Source of the DNA: Sphingobacterium athyrii
GTDB lineage: Bacteria > Bacteroidota > Bacteroidia > Sphingobacteriales > Sphingobacteriaceae
Length of the DNA stretch: 64,000 nucleotides
NCBI RefSeq assembly: GCF_003071065.1
Contig: NZ_QCXX01000004.1
Location: forward strand, 496,614 to 560,613
Direction: 5' to 3'
The position numbers and the translations under genes were made by a program. Positions 28,312 to 38,356 of the stretch are shown here, piece after piece; position 1 is the stretch's first letter; every line of letters begins with the position of its first letter. The notes beneath the pieces are model-generated. The model searched no databases. It was not told where the DNA came from and saw nothing but the letters and a program-made list of their open reading frames with translations.

Positions 28312-30144
28312 ATGAGTATCAAATCAGTATTAGTGAGTCTATCGCTGGCTTCTATTATGCACCAGGCGGTGGCACAACAAGATACGGTAAAGTATATAGG
28401 AAAGACATTATCCAATGTAGATTATCACCACGGACAGCTGACACCTGCAGTGGGTACGCACAATATTCAGGTATTTAGAGCAAATAGAGAGTTTCCTGAA
28501 TTAGCAGGCGGACACAATTTTACGTATAACCATCAGCCCTTTTTGGCGTATTGGAATAATACTTATTATTTACAGTTTCTGAGCAATCCTGTGGGCGAGC
28601 ATATCGCGGAAGGAAAAACCTTGTTGTTAACATCAAAAGATGGTCGCAATTGGTCCAGCCCTATAGATCTATTCCCTACTTATCTGGTTCCAGAGGGCTT
28701 TACCAAGCCGGGACGTACCGATAAGGCCGGAAAAAACCTGTATGCGATCATGCACCAGCGTATGGGTTTTTATCATGCAAAGAATGATAAACTGCTGACC
28801 CTCGCGTATTACGGTGTGGCCCTGGACGCCAAGGACGATCCAAATGACGGAAATGGTCTTGGGCGTGTTGTTCGGGAGATCCACAAAGATGGCAGCTTCG
28901 GGCCGATATATTTTATTCACTTCAATGCTTCCTTTAATGAAAAAATGGCAAAATATCCATTTTATACGAAAAGTAAGGATAAAGCATTTATACAAGCTTG
29001 TGACGAGTTGCTAGGCACGCCACTCATGATGCAACAATGGGTAGAGGAGTCCGATCGAAACGATCCATTAATTCCCTTGCAACGTCCGGTAAAAGCTTTT
29101 TCGTTCTATCGCCTCAATGATGGAAGAGTCGTCGGTTTATGGAAGCATGCGTTGACATCGATGAGCAAGGACAATGGCAAGACATGGCAATATTCACCGT
29201 TGCGCGCGCCGGGTTTCGTGAACAGCAATGCAAAGATCTGGGGACAAAAAACATCTGATGGACGTTATGCAACGGTGTATAATCCTTCCGAATTCAGATG
29301 GCCTTTGGCCGTATCGACCAGCAATGATGGCTTGAACTATACCGATTTGTTATTGGTCAATGGTGAGATCACCACCATGCGCTATGGCGGTAATTATAAG
29401 TCTTATGGACCGCAATATGTCCGTGGTATCGTCGAAGGCAATGGCATAGTTCCAGATCATAACATGTGGTTGACGTACAGTATGAACAAAGAAGATATTT
29501 GGACTGCTGTTGTACCTGTTCCGATCAAGTCTACAGTAGATGAGGTCGTGAACGATGATTTTGCGAAAAATGCTGTGCAAGCCTATAACAACTGGAATAT
29601 TTATAGTCCTTTGTGGGCAAGTACCAAAGTTGAAGGAGATGCGTTGGTCTTGCGCGATAAAGACCCTTTCGACTATGCAAAAGCAGATCGTGTGATTCAA
29701 TCGGCCCAAAAAGGGACCATCGAATTTACAGTGAGGCCACAGCAAAATGATCATGGTACTCTACAGATCGAGTTGGTCAATGATATAGGCTTAGCTGCCG
29801 CTAGAATTATCATTGACAAAGATGGTATTATCAAAAATAAGGCAGGTTATCGAAATGCTTCGCTGACAAAATATGCAGCGGGAAAGACCTATCACTTTGT
29901 GTTAACTTTCGACGTGAGCACCCGCTCTTATCAAGTTGCCATCAATGGCGAGGATAAAGGCACGAAGCTATTTTTCCAACCCGTAAGCAACGTCAGTAAA
30001 ATCTCTTTCCGAACAGGCGATGTCAGAAGATTTCCCAATGCGGATACAGAAACAGACCAGGACTTTGATGTTGAAAATGCAGGTGCTTCGGTAAAAGAAG
30101 CTATTTATCAGATTACTTCGCTGAAAGCGGAAAAGTTGAAATAA
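28312..30144 (+). CDS. BNR-propeller exported protein with C-terminal sandwich (lyase or hydrolase of unknown specificity)
   Basis: About 610 residues. I chose the ATG at 28312, one base after the previous stop, because it starts a clean signal peptide ending AVAQ. An in-frame ATG at 28291 would add seven residues and overlap the GH43-type gene. Asp-box-like turns (TSKDGRNWS, SKDNGKTWQ) indicate a beta-propeller of the sialidase fold, and the C-terminal 150 residues resemble a concanavalin-type sandwich. A FRIP motif is absent, so true sialidase activity is unlikely. Histidine- and tyrosine-rich stretches (YAIMHQRMGFYHA, MRYGGNYKSYGPQYV) are compatible with a polysaccharide lyase. It is probably periplasmic and acts on a pectic side chain, but no reaction can be named. 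Confidence 0.6.
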   Translation: MSIKSVLVSLSLASIMHQAVAQQDTVKYIGKTLSNVDYHHGQLTPAVGTHNIQVFRANREFPELAGGHNFTYNHQPFLAYWNNTYYLQFLSNPVGEHIAEGKTLLLTSKDGRNWSSPIDLFPTYLVPEGFTKPGRTDKAGKNLYAIMHQRMGFYHAKNDKLLTLAYYGVALDAKDDPNDGNGLGRVVREIHKDGSFGPIYFIHFNASFNEKMAKYPFYTKSKDKAFIQACDELLGTPLMMQQWVEESDRNDPLIPLQRPVKAFSFYRLNDGRVVGLWKHALTSMSKDNGKTWQYSPLRAPGFVNSNAKIWGQKTSDGRYATVYNPSEFRWPLAVSTSNDGLNYTDLLLVNGEITTMRYGGNYKSYGPQYVRGIVEGNGIVPDHNMWLTYSMNKEDIWTAVVPVPIKSTVDEVVNDDFAKNAVQAYNNWNIYSPLWASTKVEGDALVLRDKDPFDYAKADRVIQSAQKGTIEFTVRPQQNDHGTLQIELVNDIGLAAARIIIDKDGIIKNKAGYRNASLTKYAAGKTYHFVLTFDVSTRSYQVAINGEDKGTKLFFQPVSNVSKISFRTGDVRRFPNADTETDQDFDVENAGASVKEAIYQITSLKAEKLK

Positions 30145-31587
30145 ATGAGACGGTTTATTGTACATATTGCTTTATTGGTAGCCAGTTTCTCGGCAAAGGC
30201 AGATGTCATATTGCCCAATATTTTTGCCAATCACATGGTCTTGCAACGCAACCAGCCGGTCGCCATTTTTGGTTCCGCGAATCCTGGTGAGCAGGTAAGT
30301 GTAGCCTTTCAAAATCAGTTGAAGACGACAGAAACCGATCAAAATGGCCATTGGAAAGTTGAACTAAAAGCCATGTCAGCCAATGCGGTTGGACAGACAT
30401 TGACCATCAAGGGAAACAATACGATCGAACTTAAAGATGTTTTGGTCGGTGAAGTTTGGCTGTGCTCGGGCCAATCGAATATGGAATACCAAATGCGTAA
30501 AATTGTGAAGGTAAAAACTCCGCTGAAGGGTGATTATTTCCCTAAAAATGAAGTGGCCGAAGCAAACAATCCCAATATCCGAATATTTTTGGTACGCCGG
30601 AAATTTCTGGCCAAGCCGGATGGCCAATATGAGGGCTGGGCTGTAGCACGGGATTCGGCACTGCGTCAATTTTCTGCGCCGGCCTATTTCTTTGGGAAAA
30701 CGCTACAGCAAGAATTAGGTGTTCCTATAGGCATTATTTCATCAGCTGTGAGCGGCAGTAGAATCGAGCCTTGGTTTTCCGAAGAATATTGGACAAGTTC
30801 TCCTTATCTGAAAGATAAAAAGAAAGAAGGCGATCCCGGTAAATTCTTTCATACGATGATTGAACCATTAGCGCCTTATACCTTAAAAGGATTTGTTTGG
30901 TACCAAGGTGAATCCAATACCTTTCTAAAAGAGAATATTAGCTATAGTTATAAAATGAAGGCGCTGATCGAAAATTGGCGGGCTCTTTGGGGGAACCCCA
31001 AATTACCGTTTTATTTTACCGAGATCGCACCTTTCTATTATTCCCTGGACGAAAAAGGTCATGTCCGTATGCCGAGAACGGTGTTGCCGGAATTTCGGGA
31101 AGCCCAAGATCTAGTTTTACAATTGCCGCATACAGCACGCATCATTACGACAGATTTGGTCGATGATCCACACGATCTCCATCCAAGTTATAAATGGGAA
31201 ATCGGTCGTCGTCATGCCCTTAAGGCTTTAAAATACGTCTATCATAGAAATATTGTAGCCGATGGCCCTGAACTAGAGGCTGTAAAATACCAAGGTAAAC
31301 AAGCAACGGTAAAATTGAAACATGCGAAAGGCTTAAAGACTATCGATGGCAAACCCTTAACATCGTTTGAAGTTGCGGATGAGGATGGCATATTTTATCC
31401 AGCACAGGCTGCTATCAACGGACAGACAGTCGTACTTGAAAGTGATCAGGTACAACAGATTCGTCAGGTACGTTTTGGTTGGGACGAAGCTGCCCAGCCC
31501 AACCTGGTGAATACCGTTGACCTGCCGGCCGCACCTTTTAGAACAAATAATCCATTACAACATATTAAATTGAAAAATAGTCTTTAG
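30145..31587 (+). CDS. SASA-family (sialate O-acetylesterase-like) carbohydrate esterase
   Basis: A 480-residue exported SGNH-type acetylesterase of the sialate O-acetylesterase family. The catalytic serine is S111 in CSGQSNMEYQM. The block-V Asp/His pair is D344 and H346 in DPHDLHP, and FVWYQGESN is another family block. The signal peptide ends SAKA. A beta-domain precedes the hydrolase fold (HMVLQRNQPVAIFG). In a pectin locus such enzymes most likely remove acetyl groups from galacturonate or side-chain sugars rather than from sialic acid. The start immediately follows the previous stop, and the next gene begins 5 bases after its end, so it is within the operon. Confidence 0.85.
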   Translation: MRRFIVHIALLVASFSAKADVILPNIFANHMVLQRNQPVAIFGSANPGEQVSVAFQNQLKTTETDQNGHWKVELKAMSANAVGQTLTIKGNNTIELKDVLVGEVWLCSGQSNMEYQMRKIVKVKTPLKGDYFPKNEVAEANNPNIRIFLVRRKFLAKPDGQYEGWAVARDSALRQFSAPAYFFGKTLQQELGVPIGIISSAVSGSRIEPWFSEEYWTSSPYLKDKKKEGDPGKFFHTMIEPLAPYTLKGFVWYQGESNTFLKENISYSYKMKALIENWRALWGNPKLPFYFTEIAPFYYSLDEKGHVRMPRTVLPEFREAQDLVLQLPHTARIITTDLVDDPHDLHPSYKWEIGRRHALKALKYVYHRNIVADGPELEAVKYQGKQATVKLKHAKGLKTIDGKPLTSFEVADEDGIFYPAQAAINGQTVVLESDQVQQIRQVRFGWDEAAQPNLVNTVDLPAAPFRTNNPLQHIKLKNSL

Positions 31588-31592
31588 CGATC

Positions 31593-34370
31593 ATGAACTT
31601 GAAAACAAAAATAGCGTTATCCTTACTTTTTTTTGGGACTATGGGATTGCAAGTATCTGCCCAAAAAACAGCGAGCCAATACCTCTCTGGAACAGGAAAG
31701 GATGATGGTGTATTATGGGATTTTTATGTGAGCGAAGGCATGAATGTCGGGAAATGGACGAAAATACCAGTTCCCTCCAATTGGGAACAGCAAGGCTTTG
31801 GGAAATATAATTACGGCTTCAATAAAGAGGCTGATAAAGGCAAAGAGGTCGGGCAATATAAATATAGATTTAAAGTATCCGATGCATGGAAGGATAAGTT
31901 GATCCAAATTGTTTTTGAAGGATCTATGACTGATACCGAAGTCAAGATCAATGGTAAGCTAGCCGGCGCTATCCATCAGGGATCATATTATGTTTTCAAA
32001 TATGATATTACGAAACTGTTGAAGTTTGGCGAAGAAAATCTATTGGAAGTCAATGTTGCTAAGCATTCGGCAAACAAGTCGGTGAATGCAGCGGAACGGG
32101 AAGGTGACTTTTGGGTTTTTGGCGGCATTTTTAGACCGGTCTATTTAGAGGCTCTACCACAGCATCATATTGAACGTGTTTCGTTGGATGCAAAGGCTGA
32201 TGGTACATTCCGAGCCAAAATAAAGACGGTGGGAGAAGCCGATGAAATTGCTGTTCAACTGTTTGACGCCAAAGGAAGGAAATTTGGAAAACAGCTGAGA
32301 ACAAAGCTGTCAGACAAAAACAATTGGGTAGAGGGACAATTTTCAAGCCCGCAATTATGGTCTGCTGAATTTCCAAACTTATATAAAGCGCAATTTACCT
32401 TATCGAAAAATGGTAAGGTACAGCACCAGCTGGAGCAAAAATTTGGTTTTCGGACCATAGAAGTGAAAGAACGTGATGGCGTGTATGTCAATGGCGTAAA
32501 GGTTCGATTCAAAGGTGTCAATCGACATGCTTTCGTTCCGGAATCCGGACGGACGACGAGTAAGGAAGTTAGTATTGCCGATGTGAAGCTCATGAAGGAA
32601 ATGAATATGAACGCTGTTCGAATGGCCCATTATCCACCAGACAATCATTTTTTGGCTGTCTGTGATTCATTGGGTTTATATGTCATGAACGAGTTAGCGG
32701 GTTGGCACGGGCATTACGATAAGGAAGTCGGTACCAAATTATTGCGGGAGATGATGGTCGTATCCGAAAATAATCCGTCCGTTGTTTTTTGGGCAAATGG
32801 GAATGAAGGTGGGCATAATCCGGATTTTGATCCCATCTTCGCGGAAGAGGATATTCAAAAACGCGCTGTGATTTATCCCTGGGCCGTACATGATGGTTTT
32901 GAAACAACCCATTACCGGGAATATAACTATGGTATTGGTACCTATGATCATGGGCACAATATCATTATGCCGACTGAGTTTTTGCATGGTATGTACGATG
33001 GCGGGCATGGTGCCGGATTGGAGGATTATTGGAAAGCGATGCTTGCCAATCCCCTTGCTGCGGGTGGTTTTCTTTGGGATTTTCGTGATCAGGGGATCGT
33101 TAGGACAGATAAAGGCGGTATTATAGATACTGACGGAAATCGTGGTCCAGATGGTATAATTGGTCCACATGGCGAAAAGGAAGGCAGCTTCTTTACCATT
33201 AAAGAAGTATGGAGCCCTATTTTCTTTGAAAAACGAGAAATGACTGAGGGATTTGATGGTTCGTTCCATATTGAAAATAGATATTCTTTTACCAATATTA
33301 ATCAGTGTACATTTTCGTACGAACTCAAAAAGCTGGGCGGTTATGAAGAAGTGAAAGCAACAAAAAGCGGAACGATTGTCGCACCCAATATCCGCCCTGG
33401 AGATAAAGGGATCTTAAAAGTTGATTTCCCTACAGGTTGGGAGGACTTCGATGTTTTATATATTACCGCAAAAGATGTGCATCAACAGGAACTCTTTACT
33501 TGGAGCTTTCCGATTACATTGCCGAATCAGGTGGCAAGTAGCCTCCTGAAACCAAATGGAACCGGGGATATTGCCGTACAGGAGACCGCGAATGCCTATC
33601 TGGTGAAAGCGAATGGCATTAGCTATCAGATCAATAAGACAAGCGGGTTGCTGGAGCAGGTTCAAAATGCCAAAGGAATTATTCCTTTCAAAAACGGACC
33701 GGTTTTACAGGAAGCGACGACAAATTATAAGAATTTCAAATTGAACCGTGAAGACGGAAAGGTGATTATCGCATCTACTTTTGATAAAAAAGATAGTTAT
33801 AATACCTTGCGTTGGGAAATCCTTGCTTCGGGACAGTTGAAAATGCATGTTCAATATTTTCCTGAAAGTTATTTTACACGTTTTGTGGGGGTGAATTTCG
33901 ATTTTCCAGAAGATCAAATCGAAGGTGTTGAATATCGGGGAATGGGCCCTTATCGGGTTTGGAAAAACCGGATGAAAGGGAATCAGTTTGGCGTGTGGAA
34001 AAAGAAGTACAATAACACGGCAACGGGCGAATCGACATTCGAATATCCCGAATTTAAAGGTTACCATGCCAATATGTATTGGACAAAATTTATCGGAAAA
34101 GATCAAAGTTTCCGCGTGTTTACCGACCGGGAGGATGTGTTTTTACGCTTATATACACCAAAAGAACAGCAAGATACCGAATGGAAAAACATGGAGCCTA
34201 CCTTCCCAAAAGGTGATATTTCTTTTATGAACGGTATTTCGGCCATTGGGACGAAAACACAAAAACCAGAAACCACCGGGCCTATGGGTATGAAGCACGT
34301 TTACTATGATTTTGAGAAGGAACCGAGCCGGGCATTGCATATGGTACTCTATTTTGATTTTGAAAATTAA
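31593..34370 (+). CDS. GH2 beta-galactosidase-type hydrolase, exported
   Basis: A 925-residue GH2 enzyme with a signal peptide ending QVSAQ. The sugar-binding sandwich (VPSNWEQQGFGKYNYGF), immunoglobulin-like domain and TIM barrel (RFKGVNRHAFVPESG) are recognisable. The acid/base is E405 in WANGNEGGHN and the nucleophile is E462 in MPTEFLHG. The C-terminal third has the LacZ-type large beta-sandwich with a VEYRGMGPYRVWKNR stretch. A galactan or beta-galactosyl side-chain specificity is likely but not proven, as related GH2 enzymes act on beta-glucuronides. It overlaps the GH78 start by TAATG. It is distinct in sequence from the other two GH2 enzymes of the locus. Confidence 0.87.
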   Translation: MNLKTKIALSLLFFGTMGLQVSAQKTASQYLSGTGKDDGVLWDFYVSEGMNVGKWTKIPVPSNWEQQGFGKYNYGFNKEADKGKEVGQYKYRFKVSDAWKDKLIQIVFEGSMTDTEVKINGKLAGAIHQGSYYVFKYDITKLLKFGEENLLEVNVAKHSANKSVNAAEREGDFWVFGGIFRPVYLEALPQHHIERVSLDAKADGTFRAKIKTVGEADEIAVQLFDAKGRKFGKQLRTKLSDKNNWVEGQFSSPQLWSAEFPNLYKAQFTLSKNGKVQHQLEQKFGFRTIEVKERDGVYVNGVKVRFKGVNRHAFVPESGRTTSKEVSIADVKLMKEMNMNAVRMAHYPPDNHFLAVCDSLGLYVMNELAGWHGHYDKEVGTKLLREMMVVSENNPSVVFWANGNEGGHNPDFDPIFAEEDIQKRAVIYPWAVHDGFETTHYREYNYGIGTYDHGHNIIMPTEFLHGMYDGGHGAGLEDYWKAMLANPLAAGGFLWDFRDQGIVRTDKGGIIDTDGNRGPDGIIGPHGEKEGSFFTIKEVWSPIFFEKREMTEGFDGSFHIENRYSFTNINQCTFSYELKKLGGYEEVKATKSGTIVAPNIRPGDKGILKVDFPTGWEDFDVLYITAKDVHQQELFTWSFPITLPNQVASSLLKPNGTGDIAVQETANAYLVKANGISYQINKTSGLLEQVQNAKGIIPFKNGPVLQEATTNYKNFKLNREDGKVIIASTFDKKDSYNTLRWEILASGQLKMHVQYFPESYFTRFVGVNFDFPEDQIEGVEYRGMGPYRVWKNRMKGNQFGVWKKKYNNTATGESTFEYPEFKGYHANMYWTKFIGKDQSFRVFTDREDVFLRLYTPKEQQDTEWKNMEPTFPKGDISFMNGISAIGTKTQKPETTGPMGMKHVYYDFEKEPSRALHMVLYFDFEN

Positions 34371-37108
34371 TGAAAGCAAACATCGTCATATTCATTGTAT
34401 CGGTTTTCTTATCGACTTTGTGGTATCAGGCTACTGCGCAGATCACTGTTTTAAACCTGCGGACTGAATTACGTTCGAATCCGATCGGTATAGATGTTGC
34501 CGCACCAAGACTGAGCTGGCAATTGCAGGGCAGCGGGCGGTCTATCCGGCAAGAAGCCTATCGGGTTTTGGTTGCTTCTTCGCAAGAAAAACTGGACCAA
34601 AATATCGGCGATTTCTGGGATTCGGGGAAACAGCTTTCGAATAATTCCACGCATGTTATTTATGCAGGCAGAGCCCTACAGAGCAGAGCAGCAGTCTTCT
34701 GGAAAGTAAAAGTGTACACAAATAAAGGTGAGGGCAAATGGTCAGATGTTGCAAGCTGGACAATGGGACTGCTGCATTACAAAGATTGGACAGGACGTTG
34801 GATTGGTTTTGATCAGTATTTCCCATCAGACAATGAAAAGACTGGTCAATTGGCTGCCCGTTATTTCAGAAAGGAGTTTACAACAACCAAGCAGATTAAG
34901 CAGGCTACAGCTTATATAATGGGCTTAGGACTTTACGAGTTATATATTGACGGCAAGAAGATAGGGGATCAAGTACTGGCTCCAGTGCCTACAGATTATA
35001 CCAAGAACATTAAGTATAATGTTTTGGATGTAACAAAATCACTTTCGCAGGGTAAACATGCGCTTGGTGTCATTTTGGGAAATGGACGGTTTTATGCCAT
35101 GCGTCAAGCAAAACCTTATAAAGTAAAAACCTTTGGATTCCCAAAATTGCAGATGCAACTTATGCTGACTTATACGGATGGTTCAACAGAGGTCATTAAG
35201 ACCGATGATTCGTGGAAAGGAACGACCGAAGGACCAATAACGGCAAATAACGAATATGACGGTGAGAATTATGATGCCAGAAAAGAACTAACGGGTTGGG
35301 CAAATCCAGATTTTAATGATAAAACATGGTTAAAGGCTGCTTTTGTGCAAGAGCCCGGTGGCAATTACGAAGCGCATTCGGAGGGGATGAAGGTGATGCA
35401 AGATATCGCACCGGTTTCGATCGTCAAAAAATCCGAAGGAAAATACATTCTTGATTTTGGACAAAATTTCTCGGGTTGGGTAAAGATGACGGTGTCCGGT
35501 ACGTGTGGAACAACAGTGACACTTCGTTTTGCAGAATCGCTGACCGAAGACGGCGAATTATTCACAACCAATTTGCGCGATGCCAAAGCAACGGATCATT
35601 ATATATTAAAAGGTGGCGGAAAGGAAACCTGGGAACCGCGGTTTACCTATCATGGATTTCGTTATGTGGAAGTCAGCGGTTATCCGGGGGTAGCGTCAAA
35701 AAGTAATTTTGTTGGCCGTTTTGTCTACGACGATATACCCGATGCGGGAGCCTTTGTGTCTTCCAACGCACTCATCAATCAGATCTATCAAAATGCATGG
35801 TGGGGTATCGCTTCCAATTACAAAGGTATACCAGTGGATTGTCCACAACGAAACGAGCGTCAGCCCTGGTTGGGCGACCGTCCGATCAGTGCATATGGTG
35901 AGAATTTCCTCTTTGATAACGCCAATTTTTATAATAAATGGCTCGAAGATATTCGGCTGTCCCAAAAGGAGGATGGAGCATTACCGGATGTTGCACCAGC
36001 GTTCTGGCGTTACTATAGTGATAATGTCAGCTGGCCGGGAACCTATCTGCTTATCGCCGATATGCTCTATCAGCAGACAGGTGACCTGCGCATTTTGGAA
36101 AAGCATTATCCAGCCATGAAAAAATGGATGGATTATATGCAGGCTCGCTATACAGGCTCGGGCGGTATCATTACCAAAGATAGTTACGGAGATTGGTGTT
36201 TCCCACCGGTAACCATTGAAGCCGGAAGAGGAAAGATTGCCGATAAAAAATACCCAAGTGCATTGATCGCAACATCTTATTACTATCATTTGTTGCAGAC
36301 CATCGCCCGCTTTAGTGTTCTCGTCAGCAACGATCGAGATCAAGCTGATTTTTTGGACCGTGCAGCGAAGATGAAAATCGCATTTAATGTCGCGTTCTAT
36401 AACGATGCAGGTTATTATGGCAGTAATTCATTGACCGATAATCTACTGCCAATGTCTTTTGGCTTAGTCGAAGATGCGAATAGAGAAAAGCTGAGTAATC
36501 GGATCGTTGAGATTGTCGAAAAAGAAAATCGGGGGCATCTGAGTACAGGACTTATCGGAACACAATGGATTATGCGTACGCTAACCGAAATCGGTCGTGC
36601 AGATCTTGCCTATAAAATTGCAACAAAAAAGACCTATCCTTCTTGGGGTTATATGGTCGAAAATGGGGCAACAACAATTTGGGAGTTGTGGAATGGTAAT
36701 ACAGCCCATCCCAAGATGAATTCACAAAATCATGTGATGATGTTGGGCGACCTCTTGGTATGGCTCTATGAGGATCTGGCGGGCATCAAATCAAAAGAGC
36801 GCGCTTTTCAGACTGTTATCATGAAACCGCAGGTCGTAGCAGGGTTGGATCATGTGGATGCAAGCTACAAAAGTGTTTATGGAATCATTCAATCGAATTG
36901 GAGCAAAAGCAAATCTGCTTTCGAATGGAAGATTTCTATTCCGGCCAATACCAAAGCAGAGATTTATCTGCCAACGACAGAGCTGTCCGCGATCCTGGAA
37001 AATAATCAAAAATTAAAAAACAATACAGATATTCAGATTCTACGACAGGAAAAATCAGGTACTTGGTTAACTATAGGATCAGGAGATTATCAGTTTAGAA
37101 TTAAATAG
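34370..37108 (+). CDS. GH78 alpha-L-rhamnosidase 1, exported
   Basis: A 912-residue alpha-L-rhamnosidase. The signal peptide ends ATAQ. N-terminal sandwich domains follow (LRTELRSNPIGIDVAAPRLSW, RWIGFDQYF). In the (alpha/alpha)6 barrel the substrate-binding and acid motif is DCPQRNERQPWLGD (D490, candidate acid E496). The candidate base is E772 in TTIWELWNG. It hydrolyses terminal alpha-L-rhamnose from pectic oligosaccharides, for example RG-I or RG-II side chains. A 99-base gap follows, so a separate promoter for the next gene is possible, though none is obvious. The paralog at 42127 has a different active-site variant, so the two may cut different linkages. Confidence 0.93.
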   Translation: MKANIVIFIVSVFLSTLWYQATAQITVLNLRTELRSNPIGIDVAAPRLSWQLQGSGRSIRQEAYRVLVASSQEKLDQNIGDFWDSGKQLSNNSTHVIYAGRALQSRAAVFWKVKVYTNKGEGKWSDVASWTMGLLHYKDWTGRWIGFDQYFPSDNEKTGQLAARYFRKEFTTTKQIKQATAYIMGLGLYELYIDGKKIGDQVLAPVPTDYTKNIKYNVLDVTKSLSQGKHALGVILGNGRFYAMRQAKPYKVKTFGFPKLQMQLMLTYTDGSTEVIKTDDSWKGTTEGPITANNEYDGENYDARKELTGWANPDFNDKTWLKAAFVQEPGGNYEAHSEGMKVMQDIAPVSIVKKSEGKYILDFGQNFSGWVKMTVSGTCGTTVTLRFAESLTEDGELFTTNLRDAKATDHYILKGGGKETWEPRFTYHGFRYVEVSGYPGVASKSNFVGRFVYDDIPDAGAFVSSNALINQIYQNAWWGIASNYKGIPVDCPQRNERQPWLGDRPISAYGENFLFDNANFYNKWLEDIRLSQKEDGALPDVAPAFWRYYSDNVSWPGTYLLIADMLYQQTGDLRILEKHYPAMKKWMDYMQARYTGSGGIITKDSYGDWCFPPVTIEAGRGKIADKKYPSALIATSYYYHLLQTIARFSVLVSNDRDQADFLDRAAKMKIAFNVAFYNDAGYYGSNSLTDNLLPMSFGLVEDANREKLSNRIVEIVEKENRGHLSTGLIGTQWIMRTLTEIGRADLAYKIATKKTYPSWGYMVENGATTIWELWNGNTAHPKMNSQNHVMMLGDLLVWLYEDLAGIKSKERAFQTVIMKPQVVAGLDHVDASYKSVYGIIQSNWSKSKSAFEWKISIPANTKAEIYLPTTELSAILENNQKLKNNTDIQILRQEKSGTWLTIGSGDYQFRIK

Positions 37109-37207
37109 ACTTAAGCGGATAAATAAAAAAAAAATAAAAAGCGTATGTGTGTCGGCAGCAATTGAAAGTCCAATAAAAATGCACATGTATAAAATACTGT
37201 TACACTG

Positions 37208-38356
37208 ATGAAGATAAAAATTAAATTGGCAACAGCCCTATTGTTTTTATGCACCTTGAATTCTTACGGACAAAATCCGACATTAAAAGAATGGCAAAAA
37301 GGGGTCATAAAAGATGAGTTTATTTATGATACGGCATCTTTCCCTTCCTGTCATTCCGCTACTATGGCAGAGACGGATAAAGGTCTAGTATATGCCTTTT
37401 TTGGCGGAACGAAAGAACGCCATCCCGATGTGGAGATCTATGTGAGTAGACTTGAAAACGGCAACTGGTTAGCGCCAGTGTCGGCAGCGGATGGTGTACA
37501 GCCAGATGGCAAACGCTTACCGACCTGGAATCCTGTTTTATACCAAGTGCCCGGGGGAGAGCTCTTGTTATTCTACAAAATTGGACCCAAACCATCAGAA
37601 TGGTGGGGGATGCTCAAACGGTCCAACGATGGCGGAAAGACTTGGTCTGCTGCCGAAAGATTGCCCGATGGCTTTATTGGACCGGTGAAAAACAAACCAG
37701 TTCTTTTACAAAATGGCACCTTGCTGAGTCCTTCAAGCACCGAAGGAAATGGTTGGAACGTACATTTTGAGGCGAGTTCGGATTTTGGTAAGACATGGCG
37801 CAAAATAGGTCCAATCGCTCGTGGTACAGATAATCTGGATGCGATACAACCGAGCATACTGGACCATGGAAATGGTCAATTGCAAATATTGGCGCGCACA
37901 CGCAACCGTGCGGTCGTAACATCTTGGTCTAAGGACTGGGGCGAACATTGGACCCCATTGGAAAAAACGACGCTCCCCAATAATAATTCGGGTACAGATG
38001 CCGTAACGTTAAAAGACGGACGGCATGTATTGGTGTATAACCACGTGCTTCCGGAAGGTAACTTAGCCAAAGGGGCACGTACACCATTGAATGTGGCTTT
38101 TTCCAAAGATGGCAAGCAGTGGCAGGCCGCACTTATTCTTGAGGATTCGCCAATCAGTCAGTACTCTTATCCCGCAGTGATTCAAACCAAAGATGGGCTA
38201 TTGCATTTTGGCTACACCTGGCGTAGAAAGAAAATGAAACATGTCGTCGTAGATCCGAAGAAAGTGAAGTTAATCCCGATTGAGGATGGCATCTGGCCAA
38301 CAAAAAAAGGATATAAAAAACCAGATCCCAATGCATATGTCAAAGAAGAAGATTAA
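37208..38356 (+). CDS. BNR_2-type propeller enzyme (annotated class: sialidase-like; possibly a rhamnosyl-glucuronate lyase type)
   Basis: A 382-residue exported protein (signal peptide ending SYGQ) with a six- or seven-bladed propeller. It has three Asp-box-like turns: SNDGGKTWS, SSDFGKTWR and SKDWGEHWT. A conserved-looking PSCHSATMAE segment lies near residue 50. No FRIP motif is present, so classic GH33 sialidase is unlikely. Proteins of this build include the rhamnose-alpha-1,4-glucuronate lyase type of fungi (PL42), which would fit a rhamnose-rich locus, but this is only a suggestion from fold and context. The alpha/beta hydrolase gene starts 20 bases inside its 3' end, so the two are coupled. 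Confidence 0.55.
   Translation: MKIKIKLATALLFLCTLNSYGQNPTLKEWQKGVIKDEFIYDTASFPSCHSATMAETDKGLVYAFFGGTKERHPDVEIYVSRLENGNWLAPVSAADGVQPDGKRLPTWNPVLYQVPGGELLLFYKIGPKPSEWWGMLKRSNDGGKTWSAAERLPDGFIGPVKNKPVLLQNGTLLSPSSTEGNGWNVHFEASSDFGKTWRKIGPIARGTDNLDAIQPSILDHGNGQLQILARTRNRAVVTSWSKDWGEHWTPLEKTTLPNNNSGTDAVTLKDGRHVLVYNHVLPEGNLAKGARTPLNVAFSKDGKQWQAALILEDSPISQYSYPAVIQTKDGLLHFGYTWRRKKMKHVVVDPKKVKLIPIEDGIWPTKKGYKKPDPNAYVKEED

Noticed and set aside
28312..30144. A true sialidase (GH33) call for the BNR proteins.
   Set aside because: Asp-box turns exist but the FRIP motif is missing, and no sialic-acid metabolism genes lie nearby.
32739..33269. A 176-codon minus-strand frame inside the GH2 at 31593.
   Set aside because: The plus-strand GH2 has its active-site residues here, and the minus frame shows no protein-like signal.
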